From: Prochlorococcus sp. AG-402-A21
GTDB taxonomy: Bacteria; Cyanobacteriota; Cyanobacteriia; PCC-6307; Cyanobiaceae
Length of the DNA: 47,545 bases
Assembly (NCBI GenBank): GCA_003279655.1
Contig: QCHI01000011.1
Location: 1-47,545, forward strand
Direction: 5' to 3'
Shown here one piece after another: positions 15,451 through 24,750 of this stretch. Numbering within the stretch: position 1 is the stretch's first letter; each line of letters opens with the position of its first letter. The position numbers were made by a program, and so were the translations under genes. A model generated the notes under the pieces. That model was not told where the DNA came from. It searched no databases and saw only the letters and a program-made list of their open reading frames with translations.

Positions 15451-15778
15451 GCAAAGGTAAAGTTATTGCTCTGCCAAGCCTTGGTTTTGCCTGAACATTT
15501 TCCAACCATTTTCTTACAAAATCCGATTGGCCTGCCCGGTTAATAATTTCTAATGTTCGATTCAAATTTTCCCTATAGGTCTCTTCATCCAACGGGAAAG
15601 ATTGTTGTTCTAAAAAACCCCACATCATTTGTAAATAAATTCTGTCTCTTTTGATTAACAATTTCAAATCATATGTGACACCCCATCGTCTTCTTAAGCA
15701 TCTCAGTACTTCGTCTACTTCCAATGGAATTGAGGAAGAAAATCTACCAAAATTTGACTCATTAGATTTAAAACTCAT
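15416..15778 (-). CDS. DUF3067 family protein
   Basis: 120 residues, ATG 15778. It matches the cyanobacteria/chloroplast DUF3067 family: a Leu/Arg-rich start (VLRCLRRRWGVTYDLKLLIK), the core RIYLQMMWGFLEQQSFPLDE, and a helical end (LNRTLEIINRAGQSDFVRKW) with AKPRLGRAITLPLP. Soluble, no cofactor motif, no established function. It lies between tatC and petC but on the opposite strand, overlapping tatC by 35 bp and divergent from petC across 82 bp. Its stable presence in this location suggests, without proving, a link to photosynthetic membrane biogenesis. Confidence 0.88.
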   Translation of the reverse strand: MSFKSNESNFGRFSSSIPLEVDEVLRCLRRRWGVTYDLKLLIKRDRIYLQMMWGFLEQQSFPLDEETYRENLNRTLEIINRAGQSDFVRKWLENVQAKPRLGRAITLPLPIDQRMSEFVL

Positions 15779-15860
15779 GTCAAAAGCCAGTCTTGGCAGA
15801 GATTAATAACCTTTCGGTGTCCATTCTGGTCTAGAATCAGAATTCAGGTGAACATCTGTA

Positions 15861-16397
15861 ATGACACAAATGAATGCTGCAGATGTGCCCTCAATGGGCA
15901 GAAGGCAGTTCATGAACTTACTAACCTTTGGAACCGTTACGGGAGTTGCCTTAGGTGCGTTATATCCAGTGGCTCAATACTTCACTCCCTATAGAGCTGG
16001 AGGAGGTGGAGGTGGAACAAATGCTAAAGATGAGCTAGGTAATCCAGTAAAGGCAAGTTCCTGGCTAGCCACTCATCCAGTTGGTGACAGAAGTTTAGTT
16101 CAAGGACTTAAAGGAGATCCTACCTATCTGATAGTTGAAGGCGAGGATGCAATTACTAGCTATGGAATTAACGCCATTTGTACTCACCTTGGTTGTGTAG
16201 TTCCATGGAACAGTGGAGCTAACAAGTACATGTGTCCATGCCATGGAAGCCAATACGACTCAACAGGGAAGGTGGTACGTGGTCCTGCTCCCTTATCACT
16301 AGCAATCGCGCATGTATCAGTAGAAGACGATCAGGTTCTGGTGAGTCAGTGGACAGAAACTGATTTCAGAACTGGCAGCGCTCCTTGGTGGGGATGA
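15861..16397 (+). CDS. petC: Cytochrome b6f complex Rieske iron-sulfur protein
   Basis: 178 residues. A twin-arginine signal-anchor ([14 protein letters not shown]14-R15) precedes the single membrane helix (about 18-40) and a Gly-rich hinge. The lumenal domain carries box 1 CTHLGC (C107, H109, C112) and box 2 CPCHGS (C125, C127, H128). C107, H109, C125 and H128 bind the 2Fe-2S cluster and C112-C127 form the disulfide. It oxidises plastoquinol and passes electrons to cytochrome f. petA follows after 7 bp, and tatC, needed for its export, is 410 bp upstream on the same strand. Confidence 0.97.
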   Translation: MTQMNAADVPSMGRRQFMNLLTFGTVTGVALGALYPVAQYFTPYRAGGGGGGTNAKDELGNPVKASSWLATHPVGDRSLVQGLKGDPTYLIVEGEDAITSYGINAICTHLGCVVPWNSGANKYMCPCHGSQYDSTGKVVRGPAPLSLAIAHVSVEDDQVLVSQWTETDFRTGSAPWWG

Positions 16398-16404
16398 TTG
16401 AAAA

Positions 16405-17373
16405 ATGAACAAAAAAAACTTCCACACCCAAAAAAAAATTATGAGTAGATCATTAAAACTTTTCCTTTGTTCATTTTTTCTTGGATTTTCAATATTGCTA
16501 ATCCCTCAACCAACTTGGGCATACCCTTTTTGGGCTCAACAGAAATTCGAAAATCCTAGGGAAGCAACAGGAAAAATTGTTTGCGCTAATTGCCACGTTG
16601 CAAGTATGCCAACAAGAGCTGAAGTCCCCCAGTCAGTCGCAGCTGATAGTGTTTTCAAAACAGTAGTAGAAATTCCTTATAGAAAGGATCTTCAAGAAAT
16701 TGGTGCAGATGGAAGCAAAGTTCCTCTCCAAGTTGGAGCAGTTGTAATGCTTCCAGATGGGTTTAAGCTTGCTCCTCAAGAAAGATGGACTGATGAAATA
16801 AAAGAGGAGACACAAGGTGTGTACTTCACCCAATACAGTGAGGAACAAGAAAATATTATTTTAGTAGGTCCTTTACCAGGGGATCAAAATAGAGAGATTG
16901 TGTTCCCAGTACTCTCACCTGATCCTACAAAAGACAAAAATATTAACTTTGGAAAGTATTCAATTCATATTGGAGGAAATAGAGGCAGAGGTCAGGTTTA
17001 TCCAACTGGTGAAAAAAGCAATAACAATTTATTCACAGCAACAAATTCTGGAACAATAACCTCTATCGAAACAAACGAAGATGGAACTCAAGTAATTAAT
17101 CTAAACAATGAAGCAGGAGAAAATTTCGCTGAAAATATTCCTGCCGGTACCACTTTATTAGTAAAAGAAGGTGACACTATTGATTCAGGAACAAAGTTAA
17201 CTGAAGACCCAAATGTTGGAGGTTTTGGTCAACTTGACAAAGAAATAGTTTTACAAAGCAAGGCAAGAGTTATTGGATTGATAGTTTTCTTTATTGGAGT
17301 TGGCTTATCACAAATAATGCTAGTTCTTAAAAAGAAACAAGTAGAAAAAGTTCAAGCTGCTGAAGGAATATAA
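16405..17373 (+). CDS. petA: Apocytochrome f
   Basis: 322 residues. The signal peptide ends at PTWA, so the mature protein begins at Tyr40 (YPFWAQQ); the Tyr amino group is the axial heme ligand. CANCH at 60-64 is the covalent c-heme site. The large and small lumenal domains follow, then the C-terminal transmembrane anchor (about 290-309, [20 protein letters not shown]) and a short stromal tail. ATG 16405 is used; ATG 16441 (MSRSLKLFL) is a plausible alternative that still leaves a full signal. It forms the petCA operon. A strong terminator begins 46 bases after the stop, inside lgt. Confidence 0.97.
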   Translation: MNKKNFHTQKKIMSRSLKLFLCSFFLGFSILLIPQPTWAYPFWAQQKFENPREATGKIVCANCHVASMPTRAEVPQSVAADSVFKTVVEIPYRKDLQEIGADGSKVPLQVGAVVMLPDGFKLAPQERWTDEIKEETQGVYFTQYSEEQENIILVGPLPGDQNREIVFPVLSPDPTKDKNINFGKYSIHIGGNRGRGQVYPTGEKSNNNLFTATNSGTITSIETNEDGTQVINLNNEAGENFAENIPAGTTLLVKEGDTIDSGTKLTEDPNVGGFGQLDKEIVLQSKARVIGLIVFFIGVGLSQIMLVLKKKQVEKVQAAEGI

Positions 17374-17386
17374 ATTCCAATATTTG

Positions 17387-18298
17387 ATGGGAAATATTAT
17401 TTTAGTGCTTAGATCACCCGGGCCCGAGTTACTTCAACTGGGCCCTTTTTCATTAAGGTGGTATGGATTTTTAATAGCTATTTCAGTTTTAGTAGGTTTA
17501 AATTTATCAAGTAAGTTGGCCTCAGAAAAAGGATTAAAAAAAAGCCTAATTAACGATTTACTTCCTGTTTTAGTTTTGGCATCTGTTTTCGGTGCAAGAA
17601 CTTATTATGTTGCATTTGAATGGAGAAACTACACTGGCAAAAACTTTTGGAGTTCTATTAATTTCCTGAACTTAAATTTTCGTATTCCCAGCGCTATAGA
17701 AATTTGGGGAGGAGGAATTGCAATTCATGGGGCACTGATTATGGGTACATTATCCATTATATTTTTTTGCCGCTGGAAAAAAGAACCTTTTTGGGATGTT
17801 TTAGATGTTTTGGTCCCCTCCATTGCATTAGGCCAAGCGATAGGTAGATGGGGAAATTTTTTTAATAATGAAGCTTTTGGGATACCTACCAATTTACCCT
17901 GGAAATTATTTATACCTTATAGATTTAGGCCAGAAATATTCTCAACACAAGATTATTTTCACCCGACCTTTCTTTATGAATCAGTATGGAATATTTTTGT
18001 TTTTGGCATACTGATTTTTCTTTTTAGAAAAGCAAATAGAAGAGAACTCAAGCTAGCATCTGGCAGCTTAAGTTGCTTTTATTTAATTACTTATAGCTTT
18101 GGCAGGCTTTGGATAGAAGCCTTAAGAACTGATCCTCTGTGCTTGGGTGGTGTTCCACCTTTTTGTGAAGGTGGACTACGAATAGCACAATTGATTAGCT
18201 TATTTTTAATTAGTGCAGGTTTACTAGGAATATGGAGAATTTATATTTCTAAAAAAGCACTCCCTGATCCTTCCCGAATTAATGGGAGGACTCAATGA
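17387..18298 (+). CDS. lgt: Prolipoprotein diacylglyceryl transferase
   Basis: 303 residues from ATG 17387 (a TTG immediately before is less likely). It transfers diacylglycerol from phosphatidylglycerol to the lipobox Cys. Signatures: [19 protein letters not shown] at the N-terminus, IHGALI with the catalytic-region His, the Lgt signature [13 protein letters not shown] at about residues 150-162, and a late [13 protein letters not shown]. Seven membrane helices are expected. The gene starts 13 bp after petA. A terminator-like hairpin lies at codons 12-20, so expression may be attenuated relative to petCA. The end overlaps cobM by ATGA. Two lipoproteins at 35700-36701 and 38602-39084 are possible substrates. 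Confidence 0.96.
   Translation: MGNIILVLRSPGPELLQLGPFSLRWYGFLIAISVLVGLNLSSKLASEKGLKKSLINDLLPVLVLASVFGARTYYVAFEWRNYTGKNFWSSINFLNLNFRIPSAIEIWGGGIAIHGALIMGTLSIIFFCRWKKEPFWDVLDVLVPSIALGQAIGRWGNFFNNEAFGIPTNLPWKLFIPYRFRPEIFSTQDYFHPTFLYESVWNIFVFGILIFLFRKANRRELKLASGSLSCFYLITYSFGRLWIEALRTDPLCLGGVPPFCEGGLRIAQLISLFLISAGLLGIWRIYISKKALPDPSRINGRTQ
17420..17450 (+). terminator. petCA intrinsic terminator/attenuator inside the lgt coding sequence
   Basis: Left arm GGGCCC-g-AGTT (17420-17430), 5-nt loop, right arm AACT-GGGCCC (17436-17445), giving 10 base pairs with one bulged G, followed directly by five T (17446-17450). It is the most G+C-rich hairpin I saw in the window. It lies 46 bases past the petA stop and 31 bases inside lgt, encoding part of the conserved SPGP...LGPF segment. 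Confidence 0.75.
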
Positions 18299-19047
18299 AT
18301 CCAATTTCAATTGTAGGAGCAGGTCCTGGTGCTTTAGACTTAATGACAATAAGAGCTCAACAAAGGCTAAAATCTGCGGATGTACTTGTTTGGACAGACT
18401 CTCTGATCCCTATACAAATAACAAAACTTGTTAAAGATGATTGTGAAAAAATAAAGACAAGTTCATTAACTCTTGAAGAGATAATTTTAATCTTAATTAA
18501 AAAGCATAAGGAAGGTAAGAAAATTGTGCGTCTGCATGATGGTGATCCTTGCTTATATGGAGCAATATCAGAACAAATATGTAGATTAAATGAAGAAGGA
18601 ATTGAAGTAGAAGTAGTTCCTGGAGTAAGTGCATATCAAGCAACAGCAGCGACTTTAGGATTCGAACTAACAATTCCGGGGTTAACCCAAACAATAATAC
18701 TTAGCAGAGCTGATGGAAGGACAGGCAAACCAGAGAAGGAAAGTCTTCAAAAGCTAGCGTCTATTCAATCTTCTTTATGTCTTTACCTAAGTGCAAGACA
18801 TGTGGAAGAAGTGCAATCCATACTTATAAAGTATTATCCTGCAAATACCCCTATAGCAATTGCATATAGAGTAACTTGGCCAGACGAATGGATAAAAGTT
18901 ATACCTTTAAGTGATATGGCAAAAACATCAAAAGAAAAAAATTTAATTAGAACAACATTATATATAATCAGTCCAACATTAAAGATCGGGAATCATAGAT
19001 CAAAGCTTTATGATCCGACTCATTCTCATTTATTTAGGTCGATTTAA
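18295..19047 (+). CDS. cobM: Precorrin-4 C11-methyltransferase
   Basis: 250 residues; an S-adenosylmethionine-dependent methylation step of corrin-ring synthesis (CobM in the aerobic naming, CbiF in the anaerobic). The class III methyltransferase fold is evident: [20 protein letters not shown] (product-release P-loop), [10 protein letters not shown], the SAM-site motif [17 protein letters not shown], and [17 protein letters not shown]. Length is typical. It overlaps lgt by ATGA, with a GGGAGG ribosome site in the lgt end, so it is translationally coupled to a gene of unrelated function. Cyanobacteria use the product for (pseudo)cobalamin; cobT lies elsewhere in this window. Confidence 0.95.
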   Translation: MNPISIVGAGPGALDLMTIRAQQRLKSADVLVWTDSLIPIQITKLVKDDCEKIKTSSLTLEEIILILIKKHKEGKKIVRLHDGDPCLYGAISEQICRLNEEGIEVEVVPGVSAYQATAATLGFELTIPGLTQTIILSRADGRTGKPEKESLQKLASIQSSLCLYLSARHVEEVQSILIKYYPANTPIAIAYRVTWPDEWIKVIPLSDMAKTSKEKNLIRTTLYIISPTLKIGNHRSKLYDPTHSHLFRSI

Positions 19048-19165
19048 AGAAAGGTAGCTAAGGAATATATTTTAAAAATAAAAACAACCATAGATAAATT
19101 ATCTTTTAGAGACAAACGACTTTACAGAGCCTTTAGAATGAATTAAATACCCAAAAGGTTTTTAA

Positions 19166-19663
19166 TTGGAAAAAAGTGAAGGAAGAAAAAGCGATAGTAC
19201 TCATGTCGCAAATAAAAAACCTGCCTTACAAACTGTTGGTGAGTTTCTCAGAGAAGCCAGGCAAGGCAGAAATCTTTCAGTAGAGGATCTGTCTTCCTCT
19301 CTTAGAATTGGGAAAGAACAATTGATTGCTCTTGAGTCAGGAGATGAAAGCGCACTTCCTGAAAAAGTTTTTATTAGAGCAATGGTTCGAAGAATAGCCG
19401 AGAAATTAAACCTAGATACAAGTTTTATTTTTGAAGAACTTAATGAAAAGAAAAACAATGAGCCTAAACCTAATCTCGTAATTAAGAAGAAAAATACTAG
19501 AAAAAATAGAAACTTCAATCCATTGATTATGGTAATTTTATCGGGTTCTTTAGGATTATTTACCTCAATTATGCTATTAAAATATATTCAAGGTGAGCAA
19601 AATAATTCGATCAATCCCAAGCTTAGTGATATCTTTTTATTAGACAAAAAGATATCTTCTTAA
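19166..19663 (+). CDS. RodZ-like helix-turn-helix membrane protein
   Basis: 165 residues from a TTG start at 19166, supported by AAAAGG about 8 bases upstream. An HTH_25/RodZ-type domain occupies about residues 25-95 (VGEFLREARQGRNLSVEDLS, IGKEQLIALESGDESALP, VFIRAMVRRIAEKLNLD). A basic linker follows, then one transmembrane helix (about 119-139) and a short tail. RodZ proteins tether MreB to the cell envelope; this one lacks the large periplasmic domain, as is common in picocyanobacteria. Membrane-anchored regulator is the alternative. The stop codon overlaps that of the convergent ppx gene. Confidence 0.85.
   Translation: MEKSEGRKSDSTHVANKKPALQTVGEFLREARQGRNLSVEDLSSSLRIGKEQLIALESGDESALPEKVFIRAMVRRIAEKLNLDTSFIFEELNEKKNNEPKPNLVIKKKNTRKNRNFNPLIMVILSGSLGLFTSIMLLKYIQGEQNNSINPKLSDIFLLDKKISS
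19628..19656 (+). other. Perfect 11-bp hairpin at the end of the RodZ-like gene
   Basis: Arms GATATCTTTTT (19628-19638) and AAAAAGATATC (19646-19656) with a 7-nt loop lie in the last codons. No strong T-run follows directly. It may stabilise the mRNA 3' end or cooperate with the terminator-like element at 19663-19695. Confidence 0.4.
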
Positions 19664-21294
19664 AGGATATTTATATCAACATCCTTAATTTTTTTAGTTA
19701 GTAAAATTGCCTTAGTTAAGCTCCATTTCTCAAGATCTAGATTTTGACCTAAGTCATTAGGAATTAGTTCTATATTAACTTTTTTATTATTAGCTTCAAT
19801 AACTATTTTTGATATCAAAGGTTCTGGTCTTCTATCTAAAGAACATGCGAGGCGAAGAAGTAAAGACATGTCGACAACCAAGTCTCTATGACTTTCATCA
19901 ACCAATAATTGCCAAGATTCATGTCTTTTTTTTGGAAAACTTTTCCTGTGATACCTTGCAATAGCTGCGACCATTAAATGCTCACTTTGGGAATAACCCA
20001 AGAGCTCACCATGTCTAATTAAATACCACGAATGCTTATGATAGGCACTTATATTGATATGTTTTCCACAAGCGTGAAGCTTAGCCGCTGCCCACAAAAG
20101 ATCTCTACCTTCACCATTATCATCATGCAAAACCCCTCTAGTCTGATCATAAAAAGTAAGAGCAAATTCTGATACCGTTTTTGATCGTTTTGAATTAACA
20201 CCAAACCTTTTTGATTGATGAATAACTGTTCTTTCTCTTATTGACCCTTGAAAGCTCAACTGATCTTTTAAATAATTATTTCGACACATCCAATCAACAA
20301 CTAATCCTTCTCGAAGAGCTCTTTCACTTAAAATCATTTCATTAACATTAACCATAGTCATTATGGTTTGTAAAATCAAAGCCCCGGGGACAATAATTTC
20401 AGATCTTCTTTCACTTAATGAGGATAATTCACTCCGTTCTGAAGGTGTCATTTTTATTAAATGACTAATAATTATATCCAAATCACTTTTCGTGATTTTA
20501 TATCCTTGTAACTTTGATTGAATATGATTTTCTTTGTTAGATATTAATGCACCAATAGCCATAGCAGTTCCACTAGTTGCAACTAAAACTGGTGTTTCAC
20601 CTACTTCAATCCTCTTGGATACTTTATCAATGGCAGACTCCATAGAGCCTCTAATAAATGATCTTAAAAACGACTCAGTCTGAGAGGATATTGGATCTTT
20701 TTTAATAAATTCTCTTTGTAATCTTACTGCTCCAATCTTTGTACTTGTTAATGCTCGTGCCTCAGAACTATCAGCAAGGATTAATTCTGTCGAACCTCCT
20801 CCAATATCAAGAACAAGATGAGGTTTATTTCCAAATTGCATCCCTGATAGCACACCCAGATAAATCAATCTTGCTTCCTCTGCTCCGCTTATCAATTCAA
20901 CATCTAAGCCTATCTTCTTTTTTATTTCAGAAATAAAGATTTTCCCATTTGGTGCTTCTCTAACCGCACTTGTAGCGGCAACAATAAGACTCTCAACTTT
21001 ATAACTTTCAGATAAATCCTTAAATCTCTTTAATGTTGAAAAAGCCCTATTCATAGCCAGAGACGTAAGTTCTCCCGTCTGAGGATCTCTTTCTCCTAGT
21101 CTTGTTGTTGATTTCTCTGCAAGTTCAATACTAAAAGTATTTAATTTTCGCTCAAGCTTTGCAATTAACAAATGAGTTGAGTTGGTGCCAATATCAATTG
21201 TTGCCACACGGCATAATTCAGAATCTTGATTTTCTCCAAGATCCAATTCAATATAATTCCTTTCAGAAGAATTATATATTGAGTCACCTAACAT
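19660..21294 (-). CDS. Ppx/GppA exopolyphosphatase-family phosphatase
   Basis: 544 residues from ATG 21294; an upstream in-frame TTG at 21315 would add seven. The N-terminal ASKHA domain shows VATIDIGTNSTHLLIA (phosphate 1), SLIVAATSAVREA and LDIGGGSTELILA (phosphate 2), then VATSGTAMAIGAL. The C-terminal part (about 330-540) is HD-like, with AKLHACGKHI and HGELLGYSQSEH. The enzyme hydrolyses long-chain polyphosphate and/or pppGpp; the sequence alone does not decide between Ppx and GppA. This matters in a phosphate-poor ocean setting. It is convergent with the RodZ-like gene, the stop codons sharing TTAA. Confidence 0.93.
   Translation of the reverse strand: MLGDSIYNSSERNYIELDLGENQDSELCRVATIDIGTNSTHLLIAKLERKLNTFSIELAEKSTTRLGERDPQTGELTSLAMNRAFSTLKRFKDLSESYKVESLIVAATSAVREAPNGKIFISEIKKKIGLDVELISGAEEARLIYLGVLSGMQFGNKPHLVLDIGGGSTELILADSSEARALTSTKIGAVRLQREFIKKDPISSQTESFLRSFIRGSMESAIDKVSKRIEVGETPVLVATSGTAMAIGALISNKENHIQSKLQGYKITKSDLDIIISHLIKMTPSERSELSSLSERRSEIIVPGALILQTIMTMVNVNEMILSERALREGLVVDWMCRNNYLKDQLSFQGSIRERTVIHQSKRFGVNSKRSKTVSEFALTFYDQTRGVLHDDNGEGRDLLWAAAKLHACGKHINISAYHKHSWYLIRHGELLGYSQSEHLMVAAIARYHRKSFPKKRHESWQLLVDESHRDLVVDMSLLLRLACSLDRRPEPLISKIVIEANNKKVNIELIPNDLGQNLDLEKWSLTKAILLTKKIKDVDINIL
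19663..19695 (+). terminator. Terminator-like element for the RodZ-like gene inside ppx
   Basis: AAGGAT (19663-19668) and ATCCTT (19681-19686) form a 6-bp stem with a 12-nt loop, followed two bases later by seven T (19689-19695). The stem is weak. It lies directly after the RodZ-like stop, within the antisense 3' end of the ppx gene. Confidence 0.4.
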
Positions 21295-21402
21295 AATTAG
21301 TAGGTTTAGCCTCAATACTCTGACACCCTCAGCCCCCCATTGAGAAGGCCTTATAAATCATTATCAATTTGAATTTTCTTGAATAATCTTCTTACCCAAA
21401 AA

Positions 21403-22269
21403 ATGGGATATTATTTTCAACTTCTTAGATGGAATAAACCCACCGGCAGATTGATACTTCTCATCCCTGCTGGCTGGTCTCTTTGGTTAACTCCTACAGC
21501 CCCTCCTTCTTTATTCGTTTTGGGAATAATAATTTTAGGTGGATTATTTGTCAGCGGTGCCGGATGTATCGCCAATGATATTTGGGACAGAAAGTTTGAC
21601 AGAGAGGTAATAAGAACAAAAGAGAGGCCATTGGCCAATGGCAAAGTGTCTCTAAAAGCTGCATGGGTACTACTAATTTTAATGTTATTTTTTAGTTTTT
21701 TTATAGTTCTATCAATCCCACAAGAAAATAGAAATTTATGCCTTCTACTTGCATCGTTATCATTACCTTTTATTCTTTTATATCCATCAGCGAAAAGATG
21801 GTTTAAATATCCCCAACTTATTCTTTCTATTTGCTGGGGGTTTTCAGTTCTAATCCCTTGGGCAGCGAGTGAATCTTCTTTATCAGGAGAAGTAACACTA
21901 TTATTTTGTTGGCTTGCAACTGTTTTTTGGACTTTCGGCTTTGATACTGTTTATGCAATGGCAGATGAAATTGAAGACAAAGTAATTGGCCTAAACAGCA
22001 GTGCAATCAGTCTCGGGGGAAAGTCAATAAAAACAGTTTCTTTTTGCTACGTTTTAACCTCCTTCTTTCTAGCTCTTGCTGCTTTCCAAGCAAATTTAGG
22101 ATTAATCTATTGGCCTTTTTGGTTAATAACTACATTAGGAATGCAAAGAGAGGTTTTTTTATTAAGTTCAAGATCAAAAGGTATTAAGACTTCGGGTATG
22201 CATTTCAGCAATCAAGTCCGACTTGGGAGTTTATTACTTCTTGGCATGATCTTAAGCAAGCTTATTTAA
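21403..22269 (+). CDS. 4-hydroxybenzoate polyprenyltransferase, UbiA family
   Basis: 288 residues from ATG 21403; an in-frame TTG at 21379 would add eight. About eight to nine membrane helices. The first Asp-rich motif is NDIWDRKFDREV and the second is MADEIEDKVIGLNS; the Asp residues bind the Mg-diphosphate of the prenyl donor. The opening LLRWNKPTGRLILLIPAGWS is typical of the cyanobacterial enzymes that solanesylate 4-hydroxybenzoate for plastoquinone. Its product would serve the b6f and NDH complexes encoded nearby. It is divergent from ppx across about 108 bp, with the LD-carboxypeptidase 25 bp downstream. Confidence 0.92.
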   Translation: MGYYFQLLRWNKPTGRLILLIPAGWSLWLTPTAPPSLFVLGIIILGGLFVSGAGCIANDIWDRKFDREVIRTKERPLANGKVSLKAAWVLLILMLFFSFFIVLSIPQENRNLCLLLASLSLPFILLYPSAKRWFKYPQLILSICWGFSVLIPWAASESSLSGEVTLLFCWLATVFWTFGFDTVYAMADEIEDKVIGLNSSAISLGGKSIKTVSFCYVLTSFFLALAAFQANLGLIYWPFWLITTLGMQREVFLLSSRSKGIKTSGMHFSNQVRLGSLLLLGMILSKLI

Positions 22270-22294
22270 GCAATGTCTTTAACAAGATTCATAA

Positions 22295-23170
22295 ATGACT
22301 AAGCCTCTAAAAAAAGGCGATCTTTTCCACATAGTTGCCGCAAGTTCTCCAATAACTAAAAAAGAAGACCTTCACTCTGGAATCAAAGTCCTTCAGGAGT
22401 GGGGATTAAGATGCAATCATATCGAGGCAATAGACAGGTCATGGGGTTACTTGGCAGGTAATGATGAAGTTAGATTTAACGAATTACACCCAAACAATCA
22501 TTACCGTCTTTTGGCTTTTGCTAGAGGTGGGTGGGGATCCGCAAGATTGCTAGAGAAAAGGCAACCATGGAAAGAAGGTTGGATGATTGGCTTTTCTGAT
22601 TTAACTTCCATACTTCTTGCAAGGCTAGCAGGTGGTTTTCAGGGAGGAGTTCATGGTCCATTAATTACTACCTTGGGTTCCGAACCAGATTGGAGCAAAG
22701 AAAGGCTCAAATCAATTTTGTTTGGTAATTGTGTCCCAGATATTTATGGAGACCCATGGGGAGGCGGAGTCTCAAAGGGTCATCTCATAGTTGGCAACCT
22801 CACTGTTCTAACTCACTTGATTGGGACTAAGCATCTACCAAATTTCAAGAAAGCAATTTTAATCATCGAGGATATTGGAGAAGCTCCCTACAGAATTGAC
22901 AGAATGCTAACTCACTTAAGATTGGCTGGAGTTCTACAACAACTATCTGGACTAGGTTTTGGCTCATTTACATTTTGTGATAACGAAAAAGACGTCGACA
23001 AAACAATGACGTTTGAGCTTCTTGAGATTTTCAAAGATCGAACACAAGGTCTTAAAATCCCGATTGTTTCAAATCTACCAATTGGACACTGTTGTGGGAA
23101 TGCATCACTTCCACTCGGTAGTCAAGCTATCTTGAATGGCGACAAAGGGAGTCTTAGCCTTTTAAAGTAG
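22295..23170 (+). CDS. LD-carboxypeptidase, S66 family
   Basis: 291 residues. The family pattern is clear: HIVAASSPI at the start, [12 protein letters not shown], then the nucleophile elbow [15 protein letters not shown] (Ser of GFSD), the Glu region [20 protein letters not shown] and the catalytic-His region [15 protein letters not shown]. The relatives trim L,D-linked ends of murein peptides in recycling, or self-detoxify microcin C-type compounds (MccF). The housekeeping murein role is more likely here. It is cytosolic with no signal. The 3' end overlaps ispD by 17 bp on the other strand. Confidence 0.92.
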   Translation: MTKPLKKGDLFHIVAASSPITKKEDLHSGIKVLQEWGLRCNHIEAIDRSWGYLAGNDEVRFNELHPNNHYRLLAFARGGWGSARLLEKRQPWKEGWMIGFSDLTSILLARLAGGFQGGVHGPLITTLGSEPDWSKERLKSILFGNCVPDIYGDPWGGGVSKGHLIVGNLTVLTHLIGTKHLPNFKKAILIIEDIGEAPYRIDRMLTHLRLAGVLQQLSGLGFGSFTFCDNEKDVDKTMTFELLEIFKDRTQGLKIPIVSNLPIGHCCGNASLPLGSQAILNGDKGSLSLLK

Positions 23171-23831
23171 ACAATAAAGACTCTGCTATTACAAGATCAA
23201 ATGGAGTTGTCACTTTAATATTTGAGGGTCCTGCATCATATATTTTCACTGGTAAACCCAAACGTTCGAATAAGGATGCATCATCGGTAACATTCCATCC
23301 CTCAGCGATTGCTTCACTATGAGCATACTTCAGTTTATTTACTGGAAAGCCTTGAGGTGTCTGTGCCGCCCATAAATCTGAGCGAGGAGGGCTCTCAATA
23401 ATCTCGCCATCTTTATCAACCTTTTTTATAGTGTCAGTAACTTGTGAAGCAGCAATAACAGATTGTCCCTCGGAAACAATCTTTGAGATTTCATCAAAAA
23501 CGAATGATCTCACTAAGCATCTTGCTCCATCATGAATCAGCACAGACTTAGCATCATATGGAAGAGCAGCCAACCCAAGTTGAACTGACTGCTGTCTTGT
23601 AGATCCTCCATTGATCCATTGAACTGACTTTTCTGAGTTATCAAGAATTGAACAAATGGCTTTTTTATCTTTGGGTTGTCCAATAATTCCAATCCAAGAA
23701 ATTGTTTTAGCGTCAAAAGCTGCTTTCAAAGTCCACTCTAAAACTGTTTTACCTGCAACCTTCAAAAGGAGCTTATTTTTATCAGCACCCATTCGACTTC
23801 CACTTCCTGCAGCCGCAATTAACAAATGCAC
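23154..23831 (-). CDS. ispD: 2-C-methyl-D-erythritol 4-phosphate cytidylyltransferase
   Basis: 225 residues with a GTG start at 23831 ([20 protein letters not shown]). It makes CDP-methylerythritol in the MEP isoprenoid pathway, needed for carotenoids, phytol and plastoquinone tails. The CTP-binding loop is [10 protein letters not shown] with the following Lys of [19 protein letters not shown] and AAQTPQGFP are further signature pieces, and the C-terminal [12 protein letters not shown] completes the family. Length is normal. It is convergent with the LD-carboxypeptidase (17-bp overlap) and divergent from fabG. Confidence 0.96.
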   Translation of the reverse strand: MHLLIAAAGSGSRMGADKNKLLLKVAGKTVLEWTLKAAFDAKTISWIGIIGQPKDKKAICSILDNSEKSVQWINGGSTRQQSVQLGLAALPYDAKSVLIHDGARCLVRSFVFDEISKIVSEGQSVIAASQVTDTIKKVDKDGEIIESPPRSDLWAAQTPQGFPVNKLKYAHSEAIAEGWNVTDDASLFERLGLPVKIYDAGPSNIKVTTPFDLVIAESLLSTLKG

Positions 23832-23876
23832 AACAAATCCCTCTCCATTGATTATTCTTTTAATATATTCGACCAG

Positions 23877-23894
23877 TAAAAATAACTATTTTTA
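23877..23894. repeat. Short perfect inverted repeat between ispD and fabG
   Basis: TAAAAATA and TATTTTTA (8-bp arms, 2-nt centre) in the 159-bp divergent spacer. It could be an operator-like dyad, but A/T content makes chance occurrence plausible. Confidence 0.25.
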
Positions 23895-23990
23895 GTGTCT
23901 GAGCTTAAAGTCTTTTCAAAAAGCAATTGGCTCAATAGTAAGTTAAATAAATAAATATTAGATTTCAACGATTTTAAAAATCATAAGATC

Positions 23991-24743
23991 ATGACATTAT
24001 CAAAACTGCTTGAAGGTCAGACTGCAATCGTAACTGGAGCCAGTAGGGGGATTGGTAAGGCCATTGCAATTTTTTTAGCAAAGGAAGGAGCAGAAGTAAT
24101 CATAAATTATTCTTCATCTTTGGAGATTGCAAATAAAGTCGTATCAGAAATAAATTCCTTTGGAGGTAAAGCATATCCTCTTCAAGCTGATATTTCTAAT
24201 GAAAACTCGGTAAATGAATTAATAAAAACAGTATTAGAGAAAAATAATAAAATTGATGTTCTGGTAAATAACGCAGGTATCACTAAAGACGGTCTTTTAA
24301 TGAGAATGAGAACGGAAGATTGGCAAAAAGTTTTAGACCTTAACTTGAGTGGTGTTTTTTATTGCACAAGAGCGGTTTCTAGGCAGATGTTGAAGCAAAA
24401 AAAAGGAAGAATTATCAATATAACTTCTGTGGTTGGGTTGATGGGCAACCCAGGGCAAGCAAATTACTCTGCAGCGAAGGCAGGAGTAGTAGGTCTTACA
24501 CAAAGTGCTGCAAAGGAATTTGCAAGCAGGGGGATTACGGTAAACGCGGTTGCTCCAGGTTTTATTTCAACAGATATGACCAAAGATCTAAACAGTGAAT
24601 CAATCCTTTCTGCTATCCCGCTTGGACGATTCGGGAATCCTGAAGATGTTGCAGGAGTAGTGAGGTTTTTAGCCGCAGACCCTTCGGCTGCTTACATAAC
24701 CGGTCAGACAATTCAAGTTGATGGTGGGATGGTTATGAGTTGA
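23991..24743 (+). CDS. fabG: 3-oxoacyl-[acyl-carrier-protein] reductase
   Basis: 250 residues. It reduces 3-oxoacyl-ACP with NADPH in type II fatty-acid synthesis. SDR motifs are complete: VTGASRGIGKAIA at about residues 12-24, LVNNAGITKDGLL, catalytic Ser in INITSVVGLMGNPGQ and Y-x-x-x-K in NYSAAKAG, then TVNAVAPGFISTDMT and the terminal TGQTIQVDGGMVMS. These, and the length, are characteristic of FabG rather than a generic SDR. It has its own divergent promoter region opposite ispD and is followed, convergently, by a 58-residue gene. Confidence 0.96.
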   Translation: MTLSKLLEGQTAIVTGASRGIGKAIAIFLAKEGAEVIINYSSSLEIANKVVSEINSFGGKAYPLQADISNENSVNELIKTVLEKNNKIDVLVNNAGITKDGLLMRMRTEDWQKVLDLNLSGVFYCTRAVSRQMLKQKKGRIINITSVVGLMGNPGQANYSAAKAGVVGLTQSAAKEFASRGITVNAVAPGFISTDMTKDLNSESILSAIPLGRFGNPEDVAGVVRFLAADPSAAYITGQTIQVDGGMVMS

Positions 24744-24750
24744 GCAGATA

